Below are positions 6,026 through 12,173 of a stretch of DNA of 12,957 bases, piece by piece. The stretch comes from Bog-756 sp050014755 (GTDB lineage Bacteria; Actinomycetota; Acidimicrobiia; Acidimicrobiales; RAAP-2): positions 1-12,957 of the forward strand of contig JBEKCS010000085.1 in the NCBI GenBank assembly GCA_050014755.1, written 5' to 3'. Made by a program: the position numbers and the translations under genes. The number at the start of each line of letters is the position of its first letter. Position 1 is the first letter of the stretch. The notes beneath the pieces are model-generated. The model did not search any database and was not told the origin of the DNA. It was given only the letters and a program-made list of their open reading frames with translations.

Positions 6026-7983
6026 GTCGGACCAACGGCAACGGAACGGGCGGGGCGCGGCGGCTGACCATCAACGAGGATGCCCAGGCCATGATCGACG
6101 AGGCCCGGCGTCGGGGCATCGACACCGTCTGGGACCGCCTGGAGGCGCAACAGCCCCAGTGTGGGTACTGCTCGCTCGGCCTGAGTTGTCGCAACTGCGC
6201 CATGGGGCCGTGCCGGATCGACCCGTTCGGCGAGGGTCCCCGGAAGGGGGTGTGCGGCGCCGGTGCCGACGTGATCGTGGCCCGCAACCTCGGTCGGACC
6301 ATCGCCGCGGGCTCGTCGTCGCACTCGGACCACGGTCGTGACATCCTCGAGACGTTCCGCTCCCTGGCCAAGGGGGACACGAGCGGCTACGAGATCGCCG
6401 ACGAAGGGAAACTGCGGCGTCTCGCCACCGAGCTGGGCGTGGACACCGAGGGCCGGTCGGCCGAGGAGGTCGGGAGCGACCTGGCCGACATCCTCATCGA
6501 GGACTACGGCACCAAGCGGGGGACGCTCTCCTTCGTGGGACGGGTGCCCGAGGTACGACGCGACAAGTGGGAGGGCCTCGGCATCACGCCGCGGGGGATC
6601 GACCGGGAGAACGTCGAGATGCTGCATCGCACGCACATGGGGGTGGACAACGACTACGTCAACACCCTCCTCCACGCGCTGCGCACCGGACTGTCGGACG
6701 GATGGGGCGGGTCGATGATCGCCACCGAGTTGTCCGACGTGATGTTCGGCACGCCGAAGCCGGTCATGTCCGAGGTCAACCTCGGCGTGCTCCGGACCGA
6801 CCAGGTCAACATCGCGATGCACGGGCACAATCCACTGCTGTCCGATGTGGTGGTCGCGGCCGCTCAGGACCCCGAGCTCCTCGAGTTGGCCCGGTCCCTC
6901 GGGGCCACCGGAATCAACGTCGTCGGCCTGTGCTGCACCGGCAACGAACTGCTCATGCGCCGAGGAGTGCCGATCGCCGGGAACCACCTCATGCAGGAGC
7001 TGGTACTGATCACCGGTGCGCTCGAGGCGATGGTGGTCGACTACCAGTGCATCATGCCCGCCGTCGTCGACGTGGCGAAGTGCTACCACACCAAGATCAT
7101 CTCGACGTCCGACAAGGCCAAGTTCACTGGTGCCACACACATCTCGTTCGAACCCAAGCGGGGCGCCGAGATCGCCCATGAGATCGTCCGGATGGCGGTC
7201 GAGGCCTACGCGGACCGCAACCACGAGCGGGTGCGTATCCCGGTGGAGCCGGTGAGGATGATGGGCGGGTTCTCGGTGGAGGCGATCCTGGGGGCACTCG
7301 GCGGTTCCCCCAAGCCGCTGGTGGACGCCATTGCCGCCGGGACCATCCGGGGAGCGGTGGCCGTGGTCGGGTGCAACAATCCGAAGCTCCCGCAGGATCT
7401 CGAGCACATCGAGCTCACCCGGCAGCTCATCGAGAACGACATCCTCGTGCTCGTGACCGGGTGTGCGGCGGTGGCCAACGGGAAGGCCGGGCAGATGCTG
7501 CCCGAGGCCGCGGCCATGGCCGGTCCGGGGCTTCGGTCGGTGTGCGAGTCGCTCGGGATCCCTCCCGTCCTCCACATGGGGAGTTGTGTCGACAACAGCA
7601 GGGTCATGGCCCTGGCCGCTGCGCTCGCCGACTACCTCGGCGTCGACATCGACCAGCTCCCGTTGGCCGGAGCGGCCCCCGAGTGGTACTCCGAGAAGGC
7701 GGTGGCAATCGGCGCCTACGTGGTTGCCTCCGGCATCACCACGGTCCTCGGTGTCCAGCCCGCCGTCTTCGGAAGCCCCGACGTGGTGGCCCTGCTGGCC
7801 GGCGGCCTGGACGACGTGGTCGGCGCCAAATTCGTCGTCGAACCGGACCCCGACGCAGCCGCCCTGTGGATCCGGCGCCACATCGAACACAAGCGCCAGG
7901 CACTCGGGCTGCCGTTCGTCGAGGTCGAAGCCGTGCCGACCGCTTCTCCGTCGGTCCCTGTCGGCGCACGATCGGAGGTCTGA
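6022..7983 (+). CDS. cooS: Anaerobic Ni-dependent carbon monoxide dehydrogenase catalytic subunit
   Basis: This 653-residue homodimeric enzyme oxidises CO with water to CO2, two protons and two electrons at a NiFe4S4 C-cluster. B-cluster ligands C56, C59, C64 and C78 are present. C-cluster ligands by alignment with Carboxydothermus CODH-II are H267 or H269 (HGHNP), C305 (LCCTGNE), C343 (DYQCIMP), C451 (GCNNP), C481 (TGCAA) and C522 (GSCVDN). K559 (SEKA) and H101 match the catalytic K563 and H93. The D-cluster motif is C47-X2-C50; the second cysteine of the usual CX7C is S55. The enzyme is clearly of the monofunctional CooS type: no acetyl-CoA synthase or CdhA-like extension is seen. Neighbours cooF, cooC and the flavoprotein gene give the electron acceptor chain and the maturation factor. 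Confidence 0.96.
   Translation: MSRTNGNGTGGARRLTINEDAQAMIDEARRRGIDTVWDRLEAQQPQCGYCSLGLSCRNCAMGPCRIDPFGEGPRKGVCGAGADVIVARNLGRTIAAGSSSHSDHGRDILETFRSLAKGDTSGYEIADEGKLRRLATELGVDTEGRSAEEVGSDLADILIEDYGTKRGTLSFVGRVPEVRRDKWEGLGITPRGIDRENVEMLHRTHMGVDNDYVNTLLHALRTGLSDGWGGSMIATELSDVMFGTPKPVMSEVNLGVLRTDQVNIAMHGHNPLLSDVVVAAAQDPELLELARSLGATGINVVGLCCTGNELLMRRGVPIAGNHLMQELVLITGALEAMVVDYQCIMPAVVDVAKCYHTKIISTSDKAKFTGATHISFEPKRGAEIAHEIVRMAVEAYADRNHERVRIPVEPVRMMGGFSVEAILGALGGSPKPLVDAIAAGTIRGAVAVVGCNNPKLPQDLEHIELTRQLIENDILVLVTGCAAVANGKAGQMLPEAAAMAGPGLRSVCESLGIPPVLHMGSCVDNSRVMALAAALADYLGVDIDQLPLAGAAPEWYSEKAVAIGAYVVASGITTVLGVQPAVFGSPDVVALLAGGLDDVVGAKFVVEPDPDAAALWIRRHIEHKRQALGLPFVEVEAVPTASPSVPVGARSEV
7974..7978 (+). 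promoter_or_regulatory. Ribosome binding site that fixes the GTG start of cooC
   Basis: GGAGG lies 8 nt before GTG at 7987, inside the end of cooS. The frame is closed by the cooS stop at 7981-7983, so 7987 is the earliest possible start. This decides that the Cys-containing N-terminal extension of CooC is translated. Confidence 0.75.
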
Positions 7984-7986
7984 GTC

Positions 7987-8868
7987 GTGTGCGGTACGTG
8001 TGGTACCCACGGCTCGGAGCCGGCACACGGCGAGGTGGCCCACGCAGGAGGGGTCCGGCTGGTCGTCGTGGGCAAGGGTGGAGTGGGCAAGTCGACGGTG
8101 ACCGCCCTGCTGGCCCGTATCTCGGCCCGACGCGGTCTGCGCGTGGTCGCCGTGGACGCCGACGAACAGCAGAACCTCGCGGCCACGCTCGGCGTCGATC
8201 CGGTGGTGACCGCGTCGATCGTCCCGGTCGCCGATGACGCCGACTACGTCGAGGAGAAGACCGGGGCCCGTCCAGGTGAGGGCGCCGGGGGCATGCTCCG
8301 GCTGAACCCGGACACCTCGGACCTGGTCAGCCGGCATTCGGTGGCGGCCCCGGACGGGGTCCGGCTCGTGGTGATGGGTGGCGTGCGCCAGGCCGGTGGG
8401 GGCTGCCTGTGTCCCGAGACGGCCCTGGTGTCGGCCGCCGTGGCCGGGATGCACCTCCACCCCGGTGACGTCGTGCTCATGGACACCCACGCCGGCGTGG
8501 AGCACTTCGGACGCTCGCTGGCCCGGGGATTCGACGCCGCGGTGGTCGTCGTGGACCCGACGTCGAACGCCGTCCAGGTAGGGATGGAGGCGGCCCGACT
8601 CGCGACCGATCTGGGGATCGACCAGCTCCACCTGGTGGTGAACCGGTCCCGGTCGGGGGCCGACACCGCCCGGGCGCTCGGCCACGTCGGACGGTTCGGG
8701 CGGGTGTCCTTCGCGTCGACCACGGTGCTTCCCTATGACACCTCGGCGCTCGATTGTGATCCGGCGGTGGATCGCCTGCTCGAGGGCTCGGCGCTGTGTG
8801 ACGCGGTGGCCGGGCTGGGTGACAACCTGTTGGCGTCGATTCCGGTCGTGGTGGGGAGTCCGTCCTGA
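7987..8868 (+). CDS. cooC: CooC-type nickel-insertion ATPase with N-terminal Cys/His extension
   Basis: This 293-residue P-loop ATPase of the SIMIBI/MinD class helps load nickel into the CooS C-cluster. It has a deviant Walker A, GKGGVGKST (29-37, signature lysine K30), a VVAVDADEQQNLA segment (53-65), the CooC metal motif C140-L-C142 at the dimer interface, and DTHAGVEHF (166-174) at the switch II position. In front of the P-loop sits an extra segment beginning MCGTCGTHG, with C2, C5, H8, H14 and H19. It closely resembles the nickel-binding N-terminus of HypB (MCXXCGC type), although the third cysteine is replaced. The GTG start is supported by GGAGG and by the cooS stop directly in front. 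Nucleotide switching between monomer and dimer is the known family mechanism. CooC is preferred over AcsF or CooC2-like relatives because cooS is the adjacent gene. Confidence 0.9.
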   Translation: MCGTCGTHGSEPAHGEVAHAGGVRLVVVGKGGVGKSTVTALLARISARRGLRVVAVDADEQQNLAATLGVDPVVTASIVPVADDADYVEEKTGARPGEGAGGMLRLNPDTSDLVSRHSVAAPDGVRLVVMGGVRQAGGGCLCPETALVSAAVAGMHLHPGDVVLMDTHAGVEHFGRSLARGFDAAVVVVDPTSNAVQVGMEAARLATDLGIDQLHLVVNRSRSGADTARALGHVGRFGRVSFASTTVLPYDTSALDCDPAVDRLLEGSALCDAVAGLGDNLLASIPVVVGSPS

Positions 8869-10115
8869 TGCGGGCGGTCGTCATCGGAACGGGACCGGCG
8901 GGGATCACCGCGGCCGAGACCCTGCGCCGCCTCGATCCGACCGGATCGGTGGTGGCCCTCTCGGCCGAGGAGAGCCCCCCGTACTCGCCGCCGGCCATGG
9001 CCGACCACTTCCTGACGGGACGGGACGAGACCCTCTACTGGAAGGGCACCGATATCGCGGGCAGGCTCGGGATCGACGAGCGCCGTGGTGCCCGGGTGGA
9101 GGCGATCGACACCGACAACCGGGAGGTCGTCCTGGGCGACGGGGCGCGCATCGGCTACGAGGGCCTGGTGCTGGCGTCGGGCAGTCGGCTGTACGCGCCC
9201 CTCGACGGTGCCGACCTGCCCGGGGTGCTCGACTTCAAGTCGCTGACGACGGCCACCGAGCTGGTCGGCCGGGTGCGCAGCGGCGAGGCCACCCGGGCGC
9301 TCATCGTGGGGAACGGATTCATCGGGGTCGAACTGTCGCTGCTGCTCGCCGATCTTGGCGTGGACGTGACCATCATCGGCCGGCGCGGATGGGTGATGCC
9401 CCGGGCGCTCGACCCGGTGACCTCCGCGGTGGCCGAGGCGGCACTGGTGGCGCGGGGTGTCACGCTGAGGCTCGGGGTCGAGGCCACGGCGATCGTGGGC
9501 GATCCGACGGCGTCCGGGGTGAGGATGGCGGACGGCACCGTCCTCTCCGGTGACCTGATCGTGGCGGCCACCGGGGTCAAGCCGCACACCGAGTACCTCG
9601 GAGGGTCGGGTGTGTCCACCGACTGGGGGGTCACGGTGGACGAGGGTCTGGCGACCTCGGTGCCGGGGATCACCGCGGCCGGCGACGTGGCCGAGGCCAT
9701 CGACCGGTTCACCGGTGAGCGCTTCGTGCACGCCATCTTCCCCAACGCCGTTGCACAGGCACCCATCGCCGCCGCCAACCTCCTCGGTGCCGGTCTGCGC
9801 TACGACGGGGCCGAGTCCATGAACAGCCTCAAGCACCTCGGCGTGCCCATCGTGTCGATCGGCACCATCGAGGCACCCGACGAGGTGCTGCGGTGGGAGG
9901 ACGGGGACGACCTGCGTGCCGTGTACCTCCGTGACGACCGCGTGATCGGCGCCCAGCTGGCCGGGGACATCCGTGCCGCCGGGGTGTACCACTCGCTCAT
10001 GCTCCGTGGCCAGACGGTCGGACGGTACGGACGACGGCTGGTCGAGCCCGGCTTCGGGATGGCCGACATCGTCTTCGACGCGCTGGCCGCCAGCGGGAGC
10101 CGACCGGCCGCCTGA
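8868..10115 (+). CDS. FAD/NAD(P)-dependent oxidoreductase of the CODH operon (FNOR)
   Basis: This 415-residue flavoprotein has the two-dinucleotide-fold layout of the rubredoxin reductase/NirB-type pyridine nucleotide oxidoreductases. An FAD-binding GTGPAG (7-12) lies at the N-terminus. A second fold for NAD(P) has GNGFIG (148-153), followed by an FAD-contact motif, ITAAGDVAEA, later in the chain. I see no cysteine in the whole protein, so it is not a disulfide reductase. The cooS-cooF-FNOR set is known from Carboxydothermus CODH-IV and Geobacter, where the flavoprotein is thought to reduce NAD(P)+ with CO-derived electrons. The ATG overlaps the cooC stop as TGATG, with GGGGAG at 8853-8858. 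NAD versus NADP preference cannot be told from sequence by eye. Other acceptors are possible. Confidence 0.87.
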   Translation: MRAVVIGTGPAGITAAETLRRLDPTGSVVALSAEESPPYSPPAMADHFLTGRDETLYWKGTDIAGRLGIDERRGARVEAIDTDNREVVLGDGARIGYEGLVLASGSRLYAPLDGADLPGVLDFKSLTTATELVGRVRSGEATRALIVGNGFIGVELSLLLADLGVDVTIIGRRGWVMPRALDPVTSAVAEAALVARGVTLRLGVEATAIVGDPTASGVRMADGTVLSGDLIVAATGVKPHTEYLGGSGVSTDWGVTVDEGLATSVPGITAAGDVAEAIDRFTGERFVHAIFPNAVAQAPIAAANLLGAGLRYDGAESMNSLKHLGVPIVSIGTIEAPDEVLRWEDGDDLRAVYLRDDRVIGAQLAGDIRAAGVYHSLMLRGQTVGRYGRRLVEPGFGMADIVFDALAASGSRPAA

Positions 10116-10126
10116 GCGGCGGCCGG
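10104..10126. terminator. Hairpin between convergent genes, possible bidirectional terminator
   Basis: CCGGCCGCC (10104-10112) pairs perfectly with GGCGGCCGG (10118-10126) around a TGAGC loop that contains the FNOR stop codon. A second small dyad, CCTGA/TCAGG (10128-10132 and 10138-10142), covers the stop codon of the gene on the - strand. There is no T-run, but actinobacterial terminators often lack one. The position between two converging genes only 22 nt apart supports the call. Confidence 0.45.
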
Positions 10127-10137
10127 GCCTGACGCCC

Positions 10138-11970
10138 TCAGGAGACCGCGGCCCAGCTGTGCAAGGGTCGCAGGAGGGCGGCCTTCTTGCGCTGGTGGCG
10201 GGACATGCGCCGAAGGATGTCGTCGAGCACGACGATGGCCTCGTCGATGTGGGGCCCCTTGTTCAGCATGACGCACTCCGCACGCTGTGCCATCGCGGCG
10301 TCGGTGACCTCGGCCCGCGACGGCTGCCCGGTCCGGGCCAACTGGTCCAGGACGTTGGTGGCCCAGATGACCGGCAGGTGCGCCGCTTCGCACAGCCACA
10401 GGATCTCCTCCTGCACCTCCGCGAGGCGCTCGAAGCCGGCCTCGACGGCCAGATCCCCCCGGGCGATCATCACGCCGACCAGTGGGGAGCGCATGGCGTG
10501 GAGGAGGATCTCGGGCAGTCTGGCGAACGCCGCGGTGGTCTCGATCTTGAGGACGATCCCGAGATGCTCGGCGTCCAGCTGCCCGAGGTACCGGTGGACG
10601 TCGTCGACGTCGTGCTCGTGGCGCAGGAACGACACGGCCACCATGTCGGCGTGCTCGGCGGCGATCTGCAGCAGCGGGAGGTCGGCGTCGCTCACCGCGA
10701 CCGCGGCGAGGTCGGCGTCGGGAAGGTTGATCCCCTTCTCCGCCCGCAGCCGTGACCCGCCGGCCAGGGCGGAGACGATCCGGATGTGGAGCTCGTCCGG
10801 GGTGACCCGGTCGACCACCCCGGTCACGGCCCCGTCGTCGAAGATGATTCGGTCCCCGGCGGTGGCGGCTTCGAACGCCCCGGGGTACGAGCACCCGATC
10901 CGGGCCTGCCCGTCCTGGCCATGGCGCCACGGCGCGGCCGGTGCCTGATCCCGAGTGAGCACCAGCGTGTCGCCCGCGCACAGTAGGTGGAACTGGGGAA
11001 TCCTGGCCAGCTCGCCCACCCGGGTCGCGTCGTCGCCACAGGACAGCACGGTGCCGGTCTCCACGTAGGTGGTGTCCCACACCTCGGTGGTGCAGCGCCC
11101 CACCTCCACCCCGAGCACCCGGAGACTGCGCCGCGACCCCCTGGTGTCGACCAGGTCGACCAGTTCCCCCGGGTGACGGCGACCGATCCACGCCGGGTCG
11201 ACGGGGAGCCCGGTCGACGATCCGGCCGGACCGCGCCGGTCGACCAGGGTCACCAGCGCCGGTGTGACCGCGATTCCCCTCAGGTCCCGTGCGGGGCGGA
11301 ACCTGACCACCTGGGGCCCCTCGGCCAGCGGACCGGTCCGCAGCTTGGGTCCGGGGAGGTCCATCGACACCCGGCACGGTCGTCCGACGTCGGAGGACGC
11401 ACGTCGGACGTGGCGGGCCATGCGCTCCCAGTCGTCCGGATCGTCGTGGGCTCCGTTGATCCGTGCCACGTCCATGCCCCGGGCCACGAATCGCCTGACC
11501 AACGGGTAGTCGTTCGCCGCCTCGGTGGGGAGCGTGACCATGATCCGGGGGACCCGTCCGTCCGGTCTCGGACCGAACAGCGCGTCGGTGTTGTGGTCGA
11601 GCGCGGCGCGGCCCTCCTCGAAGCTCTGGATCGCCGGTCCGAACATCGGTGACGTGCCGTCCACGGCGGCGCGGACGCTCTCGACGGTGGCGAGCACGTG
11701 GGCCTCGCACCGCCCGAGCGAGGAGAGGCCGCGCTCGCCCAGCCATCGCTGCAGATGGTGGACGTCGCCCTGGCGGAGTGCGAGGTAGTGCACCAGGTTG
11801 GCCGCACCGCGCCGGTGCACGGGATCGCACGCGTCGATGTCGGCCCGGCGGGACGCCTCGGCCCGACGCATCGACGCCTCGAGCTCGGCCAGCTCGGCGC
11901 CGATCAGCGCGCGGTGGACGACCTCGTCGCCACCGGATGGTCCGGCGGTCGGTCGTTCGGGGGCCGTCAC
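10138..11970 (-). CDS. Pyruvate-kinase-like protein with extra N-terminal domain
   Basis: This protein of about 610 residues resembles pyruvate kinase (phosphoenolpyruvate + ADP to pyruvate + ATP) in its barrel region. Matches are MVTLPTEAANDYPL and ARINGAHDD near 144-175, MDLPGPKLRTG (203-213), FDDGAVTGVV, KGINLPD (412-418), LKIET with the catalytic-type lysine (474-478), and ARGDLAVE (503-510). Odd points are an N-terminal domain of some 135 residues, a middle region of about 200 residues where the classical B domain has about 100, MLNKGPHI in place of MLSGETA, and no C-terminal allosteric domain. The start is uncertain. GTG at 11970 is chosen for a TACGGT box 6 nt ahead (leaderless type); ATG at 12054 and TTG at 12084 are in frame upstream. 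It is a single gene convergent with FNOR. Whether it is active as a kinase is unsure. Confidence 0.8.
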   Translation of the reverse strand: MTAPERPTAGPSGGDEVVHRALIGAELAELEASMRRAEASRRADIDACDPVHRRGAANLVHYLALRQGDVHHLQRWLGERGLSSLGRCEAHVLATVESVRAAVDGTSPMFGPAIQSFEEGRAALDHNTDALFGPRPDGRVPRIMVTLPTEAANDYPLVRRFVARGMDVARINGAHDDPDDWERMARHVRRASSDVGRPCRVSMDLPGPKLRTGPLAEGPQVVRFRPARDLRGIAVTPALVTLVDRRGPAGSSTGLPVDPAWIGRRHPGELVDLVDTRGSRRSLRVLGVEVGRCTTEVWDTTYVETGTVLSCGDDATRVGELARIPQFHLLCAGDTLVLTRDQAPAAPWRHGQDGQARIGCSYPGAFEAATAGDRIIFDDGAVTGVVDRVTPDELHIRIVSALAGGSRLRAEKGINLPDADLAAVAVSDADLPLLQIAAEHADMVAVSFLRHEHDVDDVHRYLGQLDAEHLGIVLKIETTAAFARLPEILLHAMRSPLVGVMIARGDLAVEAGFERLAEVQEEILWLCEAAHLPVIWATNVLDQLARTGQPSRAEVTDAAMAQRAECVMLNKGPHIDEAIVVLDDILRRMSRHQRKKAALLRPLHSWAAVS

Positions 11971-12173
11971 CGCTCCACCGTACGGCGCCCCCTGTCCGCG
12001 CGGTAGGGCCGGAAGACTCGCGGAGGTGCCGGGATCGGAGGCACTAGGTCCCATCTTCCCGGGCTCCGTGGAAATCGGTACCAAAGCCTCTGTGGGTGCG
12101 GCGGCGATCCGTGCAGGCTTGCAGCGTTATCAGTGGGACTCAGTACACGAGCTTCGAGAGGATGGGCCGGCCG
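11971..12173. promoter_or_regulatory. Divergent intergenic region with candidate promoters
   Basis: This 203-nt stretch separates the - strand kinase-like gene from the + strand secreted-protein gene. On the - strand, TACGGT (reverse complement of 11977-11982) sits 6 nt before the GTG at 11970, the spacing seen for leaderless actinobacterial transcripts. On the + strand a TTGCAG at 12119-12124 could be a -35 element, but no good -10 follows. TCAGT occurs twice, 10 nt apart (12130-12134 and 12140-12144). If the kinase-like gene starts at 12054 or 12084, part of this stretch is coding. Confidence 0.4.

Noticed and set aside
6022..7983. A CODH/acetyl-CoA synthase complex (Wood-Ljungdahl pathway)
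   Set aside because: No acsA partner, corrinoid protein or methyltransferase genes are present, and the length is that of stand-alone CooS.
5128..8685. A 1185-codon open frame on the - strand opposite cooF, cooS and cooC
   Set aside because: It is antisense to genes with complete active-site motifs; its product is rich in His, Arg, Gly and Asp with no domain pattern, the usual artefact in high-GC DNA.
9800..11830. A 676-codon - strand open frame overlapping FNOR and the kinase-like gene
   Set aside because: It is a shifted-frame shadow of the kinase-like gene with Arg/Pro/Gly-rich product; the neighbouring frame has the real motifs.
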